The notes beneath the pieces were generated by a model. It saw nothing but the letters and a program-made list of their open reading frames with translations, searched no databases and was not told the DNA's origin. From JAAZVM01 sp041642635 (lineage in GTDB: Bacteria; Patescibacteriota; Gracilibacteria; BD1-5; UBA6164): a stretch of 20,274 nt of DNA. The DNA lies in contig JBEPWB010000018.1 in the NCBI GenBank assembly GCA_041642635.1, forward strand, positions 1 to 20,274. Reading direction: 5' to 3'. Positions 1 to 8,633 of this stretch are shown here, in pieces. The first letter of the stretch is position 1, and every line of letters starts with the position of its first letter. Position numbers and translations under genes: made by a program.

Positions 1-217
1 ATTTTTTAATTAATTTTTTATAACTATTTTCTTTTTTTGTTAAATCTTTTGAAATATTATTTTCTATTACAGAGCTTATTTTTTTATTTATTTGTTCATA
101 TGTAAAATTATTTCATCAAATATTTATTTTTTTGCTTCAAATGTTTTCATTAGCAAAACTACTGCTGTTTATTGCAAAAAAAAGAATTACAATTAAGATT
201 TTTAATCTATTTTTCAT
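1..217 (-). CDS. Secreted protein of unknown function, C-terminus cut by window edge
   Basis: The first 72 residues are visible and the rest lies beyond base 1. The N-terminus is a typical signal peptide: Lys/Arg near the start, a hydrophobic core at about residues 5-16, and a Ser-rich stretch ending Ser-Phe-Ala near residue 23 as a likely signal peptidase I site. The mature part begins Asn-Glu-Asn and is rich in Asn, Lys and Ile. Its three Gly codons are all UGA. The ATG lies one base after the stop of the pseudouridine synthase gene, so the two are almost certainly co-transcribed. I do not recognise a family. The export prediction is inference from composition. Confidence 0.7.
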
Positions 218-218
218 T

Positions 219-917
219 TTATAAATTTTCTAAATAATAAATTTCTTTCTCATTTAAATATCTCCATTTTCACAATTCTAACTCTCAAAGCTCTATTTCT
301 CAAATACTTACTCTGTGCAAATTTTTTACCTGATTATTAATTTTTTCTATCATTTTTTTTATTTGATGAAATTTTCATTCACTAATTGATAAAAATATTT
401 CTTTATCGTTTATTTTTTCTACTACAGCAGGTTTTGTTAAATAATTATCTATTTTTATTCATCATCTTTCTAATTTTTTTATTCCATAATTATCTATTTT
501 TTCAGATAGATTTACTTTATATTTTTTAAAAATTTCTTTTTTAGAATTTATTACATTATGAATAATTTTTCACTCAGTTGTCATAATAATTAATCCTGTT
601 GTATCAACATCAAGTCTTCACATTATTTCTACTATTTCATCATAAGGACAATTCTCAAGCAAATTTTTGCAAGATTCATATCAAGCTTCATCAATATTAC
701 TTGAAACATAATTTTTTGGTTTGTTAAGCATCAAATAAACTTTTTCTTTGTATTCTACACTGAATTCTCAAATTTTTAATTTATCTCATATTTCTATTTT
801 TTGATTACTATCAAAAACAAGTTCATCATTTAAAAAAACTATTTCATTTTTTATGTATTTTTTAAGTTCTTTTCTGCTTCAAAATCCTAAATTTGATAAA
901 TATTTATCTATTCTCAT
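219..917 (-). CDS. rsuA: 16S rRNA pseudouridine(516) synthase RsuA
   Basis: 232 residues, matching E. coli RsuA in length. RsuA converts U516 of 16S rRNA to pseudouridine. An N-terminal S4-type RNA-binding domain (MRIDKYLSNLGFGSRKE, residues 1-17 onward) is followed by the catalytic domain with GRLDVDTTGLIIMTTEG, whose Asp in GRLD is the catalytic residue of this family. Two later stretches, LTKPAVVEKI and ISEGKFHQIKKM, match RsuA better than RluB/E/F. Of 15 Gly codons, 12 are TGA and 3 are GGA, so under the standard code the gene would be shredded. There is no Shine-Dalgarno sequence before ATG. It heads a minus-strand operon with the secreted protein after it, one base away. It is divergent from csrA. 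Confidence 0.9.
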
Positions 918-1005
918 TATTTATTTTTTGGTTAAATAATTATTTTTTCATTTCCATTATAATCATTAATTAAAATCAAGTAAACTTTTATTTAAAAAAA
1001 TAATA

Positions 1006-1033
1006 TTGACAATTTATTTTAATAAAGTATTAT
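1006..1033 (+). promoter_or_regulatory. Strong sigma70-type promoter of csrA
   Basis: TTGACA (1006-1011) and TATTAT (1028-1033) are separated by 16 bases. The -35 is a perfect consensus, the best in the window. Transcription would start near 1040, giving a leader of about 28 bases that holds the csrA ribosome binding site. No experimental support. Confidence 0.6.
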
Positions 1034-1054
1034 TTATTTTGAAGAAAATTGAAA

Positions 1055-1060
1055 AAGGAG
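1055..1060 (+). promoter_or_regulatory. Shine-Dalgarno site of csrA, possible CsrA autoregulation site
   Basis: AAGGAG lies 7 bases before the csrA ATG. Such sites are exceptional here: apart from the gene at 16519-16842, the other complete genes start behind A/T-only leaders. The AAGGA core also fits the A(N)GGA element that CsrA proteins bind, so autorepression is plausible (inference). Confidence 0.7.
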
Positions 1061-1067
1061 TAAAAAA

Positions 1068-1247
1068 ATGCTTATTTTATCTAGGAAACTTAATGAAAGA
1101 ATAATGATTGGGGATGATCTCATTATTACTGTAATCGGGATTCATCATTCACAAGTTATTTTAGGAATTAAAGCACCTAAGGATATTCCAGTACATAGAG
1201 AAGAAATCTATGAAAAAATTCAACAACAAAAGATGAATAATTCATAA
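1068..1247 (+). CDS. csrA: Carbon storage regulator CsrA
   Basis: 59 residues, close to E. coli CsrA in length and aligned to it without gaps over the first 46 positions. CsrA is a homodimeric RNA-binding protein that binds GGA motifs in mRNA leaders and blocks or alters translation. The N-terminal strand (MLILSRK), the IMIGDD turn, the KAPKD segment and the RNA-binding VHREEIY with Arg44 are all present. The usual Gly in the RKxGE segment is Asn here (RKLNER). Base use is unusual for the window: all three Gly codons are GGG, GGG and GGA, with no UGA, and the gene has a strong promoter and Shine-Dalgarno site. This could mean late acquisition or a special expression mode. It is followed by a clean terminator. 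Confidence 0.93.
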   Translation: MLILSRKLNERIMIGDDLIITVIGIHHSQVILGIKAPKDIPVHREEIYEKIQQQKMNNS

Positions 1248-1272
1248 TGATTTTTTATCGGATTTTCTTATT

Positions 1273-1301
1273 AAGGATGTAGTATTTACATCCTTTTTTT
1301 T
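1273..1301 (+). terminator. Rho-independent terminator of csrA
   Basis: A 9-bp stem (1273-1281 with 1287-1295, AAGGATGTA/TACATCCTT) with a 5-base loop is followed by a T-run to 1301. It makes csrA a one-gene transcription unit. Confidence 0.85.
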
Positions 1302-1309
1302 ATTTTGTT

Positions 1310-1337
1310 TTGAATTAATAACAAAAATATATAAAAT
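1310..1337 (+). promoter_or_regulatory. Possible promoter of the SSB-tail gene
   Basis: TTGAAT (1310-1315), 16 bases, TAAAAT (1332-1337), just after the csrA terminator and 32 bases before the next ATG. In DNA this AT-rich such matches are common, so this is a weak call. Confidence 0.35.
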
Positions 1338-1369
1338 TATTTCACTTTTTTAATTACTAAAAAATATAT

Positions 1370-1660
1370 ATGGCAAAAACATTTATTGATTGAGCTAATT
1401 GTAAAGCAATTAATTGACCTTACTGAGAATTTTTTAATGTAAGTTTTAATATTGAAAAATTACAAGAATATGCAAATGAAAAATGATACGTAAATCTTAC
1501 AATGAGTAGAAGAAAAGAAGTAGGACAATACTGAGATACTCATTATTTTACTCTGAATGAATGGAATCCAGATAACAAAAATAATAATGATTCTAATAAT
1601 TCTGACTCTTCAAATAATAATAATTCTTGAGATATTTCTGTTGAAGATATTCCGTTTTAA
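1370..1660 (+). CDS. Small protein with SSB-type C-terminal tail
   Basis: 96 residues with a three-part layout. Residues 1 to about 68 form a compact body with alternating hydrophobic residues and the segment SRRKEVGQYGDTHYFTLNEW, which looks like beta-strands around a basic hairpin. Next comes a low-complexity linker of Asn, Ser and Asp. The protein ends SVEDIPF, the acidic tip by which bacterial single-stranded-DNA-binding proteins recruit repair and replication partners. The body is much shorter than the roughly 100-residue OB fold of a normal SSB, so this may be a reduced SSB-like protein or another protein that borrowed the tip. From memory, similar short proteins occur in other CPR genomes as hypotheticals. 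Most Gly codons are UGA, and there is no Shine-Dalgarno sequence. Confidence 0.8.
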
Positions 1661-1690
1661 TCAATAAAACACTTGATTATTTTAATATTT
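1658..1690 (+). terminator. Weak hairpin terminator after the SSB-tail gene
   Basis: A 7-bp stem (1658-1664 with 1673-1679, TAATCAA/TTGATTA) begins at the TAA stop and is followed by a T-rich stretch interrupted by A. It is weaker than the other terminators here. Confidence 0.4.
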
Positions 1691-1700
1691 TTATTATAGT
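1673..1700 (+). promoter_or_regulatory. Possible promoter of the Cys-containing membrane protein gene
   Basis: TTGATT (1673-1678), 16 bases, TATAGT (1695-1700). It overlaps the right arm of the preceding hairpin. Support is weak in AT-rich DNA. Confidence 0.3.
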
Positions 1701-1734
1701 TTATTTTACTAATTACAATTAAAAATTTTATTAT

Positions 1735-2334
1735 ATGAAATCGAGAATTAATAAACTATTAGCAGAGATAGATGCAAAAAGATTAGAATTAATGGAAGAG
1801 TATTCTAAGCTTATGGAGAAGTATGATTTTTCTTTTGCTAGATGAAAAATTATTTTTTCAAAAGAAGCTAGAGAAAAAAATAGAAAAAAAAGAAAATCTT
1901 TTTTCAAGAGTTTGTTTAATGCAAGATTAAAAGACATAATTTCTATGCCTTTTATTTATATGATGATTATTCCTGCTGTAATTCTTGATATATTTTTATT
2001 TATTTATCAACAAACAGCTATTAGATTATATTGAATTCCTCTTGTAAAAAGATCAGATTATATAATTTATGATAGAAGACATTTAGATTATTTAAATTGG
2101 TTTCAAAAATTTAATTGTCTTTATTGTTCATATGTAAATTGACTTTTTTCTTATGCTGTTGAAATAGCTTGAAGAACAGAAAAGTATCGGTGTCCAATAA
2201 AAAGTGCTCAAAGAATGAAATGATGACATTATTGGCAAAAACATTTTGCAGATTATTGAGATGTAGAATGATTCAAGGAATGTTTTAATTCTACAGAGGA
2301 ATTTTATAAAACACAAAAGAAATTAGAATCATAA
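1735..2334 (+). CDS. Conserved membrane protein with CxxC and a Tyr-[CGG]-Cys-Pro motif
   Basis: 199 residues. The first 65 or so are charged and helical, with a Lys/Arg-rich stretch. One hydrophobic segment (about residues 70-95) should span the membrane, followed by a basic, Tyr-rich part. Cys residues are at Asn-Cys-Leu-Tyr-Cys (about 126-130) and Cys153 next to Pro, which might bind a metal. This matches a widespread uncharacterised family remembered from Proteobacteria and CPR, with YGIPLVxRS, the CxYC motif, a Y-W-C-P-I-K motif and a late YGD. Codon 152 (2188-2190) is CGG, one of only two in the window, and falls where that family has Trp. Function unknown. Gly is mostly UGA. Confidence 0.85.
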
Positions 2335-2365
2335 AAATAACCCTTTTTTAAAAAGGGTTATTTTT
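2333..2365. terminator. Shared bidirectional terminator
   Basis: A long stem (2333-2347 with 2351-2365, core AACCC/GGGTT flanked by A- and T-runs) lies between convergent genes. Both stop codons lie in or at the edge of the hairpin, so it can end transcription from either side. Confidence 0.8.
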
Positions 2366-3854
2366 TTAACGCGTAATCAAATAATTCTATAACAGCATCT
2401 CTCGTATTATCTGAATTTTCTACAATTAATTTTCAATTAATTTTTATAGTTACTTTTCATTCTTCATCATATTTTATAGAAAAAATTTTATTTTGTTTTC
2501 ATCTAATTAATCTAGTTTGTTCTATCGAATTCAAAATATTTTTGTATCTTCATTCTGCAATTACTCTTTTTTTGAGAGCATTAATTATTTCTTTTTCTTC
2601 ACTTAGTAAATAAGCTCAAATTATCCACATCCAGTTTCATTTATTTTCAGAATTTTCTATTGTTTCAATTATTTCATTTCTTATTTCTTCTGGTAGTTTA
2701 AGTCATTTTTTTACTCAGTTTTTTATGTGTAATTTTATTTCATTTATACTTTCTTCGGTTTCTTCACACTTTTCTTTTGCTCTTGAATATCTCTTTTTTA
2801 ATCATTCTTCATAATGAAAACTCTTTTCCAAAAAATATACTCTGTTTAGTTGTTGGTTTAAATATCTATTAACAATTTTTCTCAAATCTTCTCAAGAATA
2901 AGGTATTTCTTCTCATCTCAAATGCGCTTTTAATTGTCTGTGCAATATAAAATCCAGATATCTTCTCATTGGTGAAGTAAAATGAGTATAATTTTCTTCC
3001 TTTAATCAAAAATGATACATCATTTTATTAGAATAAAACGCTCTTTCTAGTTGTTTTGGAATTATTTCTTTTCACTTTAATCAAACCATATGATTTCTAA
3101 AAACTCAAGCACCAGGATAATTTTTCTCTTCAAAGACTGCAGTTTGTACATTAGTAGCAACCATAAATTCTTCAATTAATCTTGACGCTATATTTTTTCA
3201 GTTTTTGTGTATTTTTCACATTCATCTTTCTGCATCATCAAAATCAATTATTCATTTATCTAATCTTTTTGCTCTTAGTTTTTGTGCTATTTCGTCTTGT
3301 AATCTTAATTGAGAATGAAAAGGCGAGTCTTCATAAAAATATTGATTTACAAATTCTTCATAATCAAATCTTTTTATATTTTTGAATTTTGATTCATAAA
3401 AATCTGCATTCAAAACATTCATTTCATTATCATAATCTATTTGAGCAGTTTGTGATAATCTTGTTGTTTGGTCATTTAGAGAAACAATATCACAGGCTAA
3501 TTCACGAGGAAGCATAAAAATAGTTTTTTCTTCTCACAAATAAATACTTGTTCATTTATTCATCGCATCCAAATCAATTGGCGACAAAACAGGAATAAAC
3601 TCCGTTGGATCAGCAATTGAAATAAAAATAGAATATCAAAATTTTGTTTTTTCAGCCCAAATTCAGTCATCCAAATCCATACTTTCAGCGTGATCAATAG
3701 TTATTCACTCCAAAAAAACTCTGCTAGGAGCTTGGTCAGTAATTCAATTTTTTATAATATCATGAACCTGATTTTTGGTTTCGTTAGAATATCAAAATGG
3801 TAATCATTTATTTACCATTGGAATAAGATTTTCTGGAAAATTATTTATCTTCAT
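2358..3854 (-). CDS. RNase II/R-family 3'-5' exoribonuclease (RNB domain)
   Basis: 498 residues. The RNB catalytic domain is clear: ITIDHAESMDLDDGIW has the four metal-binding Asp at 54, 60, 62 and 63, and HFTSPMRRYLDFILHR (residues 291-306) is the second signature with the conserved Arg. RNB enzymes degrade RNA processively in the 3' to 5' direction. Only about 50 residues precede the RNB core, so the N-terminal cold-shock domains of RNase R and RNase II are absent, and I see no obvious S1 domain. The C-terminal 190 residues are helical, then end in a beta-rich stretch with a final helix, which may be a replacement RNA-binding domain. It lies downstream of tatD with its own ATG after a hairpin. 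Gly is mainly UGA. Confidence 0.88.
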
Positions 3855-3860
3855 AATACA

Positions 3861-3899
3861 AAAAAATAATTATAGTTTGTTAAACTATAATTATTTTTT
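3861..3899 (-). terminator. Terminator after tatD
   Basis: A perfect 18-bp stem (3861-3878 with 3882-3899) with a 3-base loop, AT-rich, begins within the tatD stop codon and has a T-run on the minus strand. It ends just before the ribonuclease ATG, so that gene would need read-through or a promoter inside tatD. Confidence 0.7.
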
Positions 3900-4716
3900 A
3901 TTCAATGTCTAGTGAGAATGCTTTTTTTGAGTTTGAAAATATTTTTTCAAAAAAATCATTTTTGTTTTCGTTTCTTAAATCTGCAATATATTCAATTACA
4001 TATTTTGTAAACATTGGCTCATTTTCTTCTTTTCATCTAAAAGGAGTTGGTGTCAAATATGGCGCATCCGTTTCTCATAAAATATTTTTTGTAGGAATAT
4101 TTAATGCAGTTTCTTGAACAGTTTTTGCATTTTTAAAAGTTACAATTCCAGAAAAACTTATAAAACTTTCAGGAGCAAAATCTAGAATTTTCCTGGCATA
4201 TTCGTAATCTTCGCTATAACAATGATAAATAAAATTTTTGTATCAAGTTTGTTTTATTATCTCTAAAACATCATCTTTTGAATCCCTATTATGAATAACA
4301 AATGGTAAATTATATTTTTCTGCTAATTTTATTTGTGCTATAAAAAATTTTTTTTGAATTAATTTTTTTTCTTTCAGATCTTCTTCCGAAATATCTTCTT
4401 TACTCATCCAATAATAATCCAGTCAAGTTTCCCCGATTCAAACTATATTTTGTTTATTTTCAAGATAATTTTTTTTTAGTTCGTTAATTGTTTTTTCCAA
4501 ATCCAAACCAAAAACATCACATGGATGAATTCATATTGTACAAAAAATATTTTTGTGTTTTTTAGCTAATTCTAGTGATTTTTTAGTTGTTTCTAAATCT
4601 GTTCAAATTGATATTAATATTTCTCATTCATCTTCAAAAAAATTATTTATTATACTATCCAAATTTTTATCTTTGTTTAAATATGGGTGACAATGAGTAT
4701 CTATAAATCTAGGCAT
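3898..4716 (-). CDS. tatD: TatD-family metal-dependent deoxyribonuclease
   Basis: 272 residues, normal for the family. TatD proteins are TIM-barrel hydrolases with two metal ions and 3'-5' DNA exonuclease activity linked to DNA repair. The signatures appear in order: FIDTHCHPYL at residues 4-13 (metal His), IGIHPCD, GIGETGLDYYW (metal Glu), VIHNRD (metal His), YHCYSED (His), and LGETDAPYLTPTPFRG (metal Asp) near the C-terminus. All expected ligands are present. Most Gly codons are UGA, including the one after GET, and one is GGG. The ATG gives the canonical N-terminus directly on the first strand. No Shine-Dalgarno site. Confidence 0.94.
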
Positions 4717-4736
4717 AATTATATTTTTATTAAATA

Positions 4737-4761
4737 AAAAACTCTATTGAGTAGAGTTTTT
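4737..4761 (-). terminator. Terminator of the membrane-anchored protein gene
   Basis: The ACTCTA/TAGAGT stem (4741-4746 with 4752-4757) is extended by an A-run and a T-run and overlaps the stop of the gene at 4760-5287. The minus-strand side ends in T's. Confidence 0.7.
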
Positions 4762-5287
4762 AAAATGTAAGTCATGAAGTTGATAATTTGTATGTTTCTC
4801 ACTCATTATCTTTAAAATTTGCGTTTAACATATTTATTTGAGTAGAATTTTCTCAAGTTTTTTCTATATCTATTCTCATTATTTCTTCTCAAAAATTAAT
4901 ATTTTTATCATTTGTTGAGATTATAAAATTATTGTATCAAGAATTTTCTTGTCATAATTTTGTTATTTGTCCAATCGTAGAATTATAATCTTGAATAGAA
5001 ATATTCTCAGCATCATAAATTATAGAGAAAGAAATATTTTCAGCTCAAGAAATATTTTTTGAGTTTTTTATGATTATTTGATTATTTTCTTTCTCCATAA
5101 AAATATCAGAATTTTCTTCAGTTAAAATATCGTTAGAATTTAAAATTGAAGTTTTTAAATTATTTCACATTTCGCTTCAATCAACTATAAAAAAATTTAT
5201 TCAAATAGCCATTACAAGACTCAGTGCCAAAATTCAAATATTTCAAATTATTTTTTTCTTATGATATTTTTTTACAAAATCTTTCAT
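4760..5287 (-). CDS. Membrane-anchored extracytoplasmic protein, unknown function
   Basis: 175 residues. A short basic N-terminus (Lys-Lys-Tyr-His-Lys-Lys-Lys) is followed by one hydrophobic segment at about residues 14-35, then a soluble domain with many Asn, Ser, Ile and Glu. This looks like a type II membrane anchor or uncleaved signal with the domain outside. Alternating patterns such as NISFSIIYDAENISI suggest beta-strands of a sandwich fold, loosely like cohesin- or adhesin-type domains, but I cannot name a family. It lies just downstream of uvrC with 62 bases between them and has a possible promoter of its own. Internal Gly codons are nearly all UGA. Confidence 0.8.
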
Positions 5288-5314
5288 AAATTTGATTTAT
5301 TAATTATTAATTTA

Positions 5315-5342
5315 ATAATATATAAAATATTATCTTTGTAAA
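5315..5342 (-). promoter_or_regulatory. Possible promoter of the membrane-anchored protein gene
   Basis: On the minus strand, TTTACA (5342-5337), 16 bases, TATTAT (5320-5315). The -35 lies in a short ATCTT/AAGAT hairpin (about 5331-5344) that could also weakly end uvrC transcription. Confidence 0.35.
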
Positions 5343-5349
5343 GATTATA

Positions 5350-7209
5350 TTATATTATTGAATGATTTTCAAGTGTTTCTATTTGATTTTTATTCAAAAT
5401 AAGTTTTAGCTCTTCTTTTTCTACTTGTTTTAGTTTTTCTATATTTCAATATTTTTTGATTATTTTGCTTCTTGTTTTTGGTCAAAATCATGGTAATTCT
5501 TCCAAGATATTTTTTTTCATTGCTTTTATTCTACTATCTCTGTTAAAAGTTATTGCAAATCTATGAGCTTCATCTCTTATTTTTTGAACTAATCTCAATT
5601 CTGAACTATTTTTTTCTAGCATCACTTTTTCAAATTTTCAATCTTTTACGATAAATAATTCTTCCTCTCTTTTTGCTAATCAAACTAATTGCAAGTTTTG
5701 TAAAAGTGGTACTTCATCAATATGTTGTTGCAAAATTTCATTCACACTAGATAATTGTCATTTTCAACCATCAATGATTATCAAATCTGGAATATATTCA
5801 GTTTTTTGAATTTCTTTTATTCTTCTTTGCATAATTTCTCTCATCGAATCAAAATCGTTTATTTTTTGTTCTTCTAGCGATTTTATTCTGAATTTTTTGT
5901 ATTTGCTAGAATTACTTTTACCGTTTTCTATGATACTTCTACTTGCAACTGTGTGATTTCAAGAAATATGACTTATATCGTTACATTCAAAAACCAAGTC
6001 TTTGTTGATTTTTTCATATCAAAGTGAAGCTAAAATATTTTCCATAGTTTTTTTTGAAAATCCTTTTGTAGAAAGGGAATCGATATGTGATTTGTAAGCA
6101 TATTCATAAATATTTTTGTAACAAAGTGATAATAAATCATTTTTTGTTCCAATTTTTGGAGTTTGAGTTTTTATTCAAATATTTCAAAAATCTATTTCAA
6201 AAGGAATTAAATAATTTATTTTTGGATCATTTTCTTCAGAATAAACTTTTTCTATAAAACTTTTTAATATTTCTTCTTTTTCTTCTTCTAGCGAATTTTT
6301 TATCTCATAATTATGAAAACCAACTATTTTTGAATCTTTTATTTCTATCATTCCAATAAAAAATCTTTCAAATTTTTCTATAAAATTTATAACATTATAA
6401 TCTCAATCAACTCAATCTCTAACAATTTGATTTTGTTCCAAAATTTTTATAGATTCTAAATTATCTTTTATTTTTTGAGCTTCTTCAAATTTTAATTCTT
6501 TGGCGTTTTGATACATTTTTGCTTCCAAATCTTGTTTGATTTTATAAGTATTTCATCTCAAAAAATCTTCTATTTTTTTTATATTTTCTTTGTAATCTTT
6601 TACTTTTGATAAATGCTTCAAACAAGGTCAGCTACATCTTTTTATGTAATAATCCATGCAAGGAATTTTTGTTGTTCAAATGTTACTTAATTCAATATTT
6701 TCTTCTTCTATTTCCCCAGATTTATCTTTTAGTGAAAAATTTATATTACAGCTTCTGTATCAAAATAATTTTTTTACTAATTTTAAAATATTATTTACAT
6801 AACCTGTTGATATATAAGGTCAAAAATAAGTTGCTCTGTCATTTTTTTTGAATCTAGTTTTTATAACTTGAGGAATTAATTCTTTTGTAATTTTTATATA
6901 AATATGATTTTTTCAATCTTTCATCAAAATATTATATTTTGGTTCATATTTTTTTATTAGCGTTGTTTCAAGAATTAGACTTTCTGTCTCGTTATTTGTA
7001 AGAATTGTCCTGATGTCACAGATTTGATTTACCATTTTTTGTTTGGCAAAATTTAGCTTACCTTTACCGTTAAAATATGAATTAACTCTAGATTTTAAGT
7101 TTACAGATTTTCAGATATAAATAATTTTTCAAGCACTATTAAAAAACTGATAAATTCAGGGATTTTTTGGTAAATTTTTCAGTATATTTTCTAAATGTGT
7201 TTGTATCAT
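5350..7209 (-). CDS. uvrC: Excinuclease ABC subunit C (UvrC)
   Basis: 619 residues, full length for UvrC, which makes both incisions in nucleotide excision repair with UvrA and UvrB. The order is canonical: an N-terminal GIY-YIG nuclease (NPGIYQFF, then IIYIGKS) for the 3' cut; a Cys cluster (residues near IPCMDYYIKRCSGPCLKHL); a UVR helix pair that contacts UvrB; an RNase H-like nuclease with FECNDISHISG for the 5' cut and LIIIDGGKGQL; and C-terminal helix-hairpin-helix motifs (ELPGFGPKTRSKI and KYGNIEKL). It is intact under UGA=Gly and would be broken into many pieces otherwise. No Shine-Dalgarno site; the start is set by the GIY-YIG domain, which begins right after ATG. Confidence 0.96.
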
Positions 7210-7253
7210 TTTTTTTTTGTTTTTTAGTATTTTTAATTAAACTAAAAATATTA

Positions 7254-7283
7254 TTGATTAATAATAAAATATTTTAGTATAAA
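7254..7283 (+). promoter_or_regulatory. Possible promoter of the lipoprotein gene
   Basis: TTGATT (7254-7259), 18 bases, TATAAA (7278-7283). It overlaps a mirror-image candidate on the other strand for uvrC. Confidence 0.35.
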
Positions 7284-7288
7284 ATCAA
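7261..7288 (-). promoter_or_regulatory. Possible promoter of uvrC
   Basis: On the minus strand, TTGATT (7288-7283), 16 bases, TATTAT (7266-7261), upstream of the uvrC start at 7209. A 9-bp inverted repeat (7287-7295 with 7305-7313, AAATAAAAT/ATTTTATTT) starts at its -35 and could be an operator or simply AT-rich chance. Confidence 0.33.
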
Positions 7289-7353
7289 ATAAAATTTTTT
7301 AAAGATTTTATTTAAAATAAATCAATAATTTTTTACAATTAATAAATTTTTTT

Positions 7354-8601
7354 ATGAATAAAATTTTAATAATATTTTTTATAATATTCTTTTATTGATG
7401 CACTCTCCCACAAGAAAACAATTCTACTGATATTGTTTCTAACTCAGGTAATATTGAAAAAGAAGAACCAGAAAAACAAGATATAGTAGAAGAACCAGAA
7501 GAACAAGAAGAGTTATCAAATCTAACCAAAAAAGAAGTTTATGAATTGGTGAAAGATTATGATAATAGTAGTAAAATAACTGAGAGAAAAAATAAAATCA
7601 CACCGTACAGTACAGCTTATTCCATAGAAAATAGAGAAGAAAATGAAAAAATTAAAGATGTTAATTATATTAAAAATAATCCATTTTTAAATCAAGAATT
7701 AAAAAAATTTTTAAAAGAAATAGATTTAGAGTTTATTTATAACCTTGAAGAGTTATGAGGTTCTGAAAAATTAACACAAGATGCTTGTGAGAATATAATT
7801 AATCGTCAATTTAAGGAACAAGTTGGTAATTGTAAATATTATTTAGTAGATAATGTTGATAAAAGAAAAAAATGAGAACCATTCTATATTGATGTTTTAC
7901 TATTAAATGAAGAAAATATATATCTAAATATTACTGATCATTTAAATTTATGATGAAACACATATTGAATTTTTGTTTATAATATTTCTAGTTGAAATAT
8001 TATAAAACTTAATGAATACAATGATTCTTTTCAAAATGCATATTTTTTTAATAATAAATTGTTGTTTATTTATAATTTTCAAAAAATAAGATCAAAATTT
8101 GATTTAGAAAATTGGGATTTTTATGATTATTCTGAAAGAATTGTAAATAAATCAAATAAATGGGTCTTAGATATTCAAGATTGAAATCTTATAGTTGAGT
8201 CACTTCTAGAAGATATAAATATAAATTTGTGAAAAATCGAAGAAAATTATATAAATGAAAATTTTTTGAACTCATTTAATTATTTTGAAACCAATCAAGA
8301 TAATACAAAATATGCTTTTATAAAAAGTATTTCTGATAATTATGACAATATAACTATAGAATATTGAGATTTTGTAGATTGAGATTTAGATAAACCAAAG
8401 ACTTTTTCTACAAAATCAAACTTAATTGAAACAATGTGTTTTGTTGGTTCTAATTCTGCTTTTTATTTTATTGATGATTTAATAGTAACTAAATCTGGTT
8501 GTCTTATAAATCTTGAACTTACAGTATTTGATACAAATAGTGAAAAATTTTTGTACAGAAGTGATAATGTTGAAATGGATTATTTCAAAGATTATGAATA
8601 A
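7354..8601 (+). CDS. Putative lipoprotein, unknown function
   Basis: 415 residues. The N-terminus is a lipoprotein signal peptide: a short Asn-Lys start, a run of Ile/Phe/Leu, then Phe-Tyr-Gly-Cys at residues 14-17 as the lipobox, so Cys17 would be lipidated. The lipobox Gly is encoded by UGA, so it is visible only with table 25. An acidic, Glu/Pro-rich linker (about residues 30-55) follows, then a 350-residue body rich in Asn, Asp, Tyr and Phe with many beta-like strands (for example LIVESLLEDINI and KYAFIKSIS). Cys residues are at about 149, 160, 363 and 386. I do not recognise the body; beta-propeller or substrate-binding folds are possible but unsupported. It is flanked by divergent uvrC and a convergent gene. 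Confidence 0.85.
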
Positions 8602-8603
8602 GA

Positions 8604-8633
8604 AAAAAAATCTACTTTTAAGTAGATTTTTTT
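8604..8633. terminator. Shared bidirectional terminator
   Basis: The AAATCTACT/AGTAGATTT stem (core 8611-8616 with 8621-8626) has a 4-base loop and A/T-run flanks. It lies between the lipoprotein stop and the stop of the convergent gene at 8632. Confidence 0.78.

Noticed and set aside
3182..3385. Plus-strand hydrophobic reading frame
   Set aside because: It lies wholly inside the RNB ribonuclease on the opposite strand and is the antisense of a Lys/Glu/Asn-rich stretch, which reads as Phe/Leu/Ile.
7354..8601. Pseudogene riddled with stop codons
   Set aside because: All internal stops are TGA and read as Gly; TAA and TAG are absent until the end. The same holds for the other apparently broken genes.
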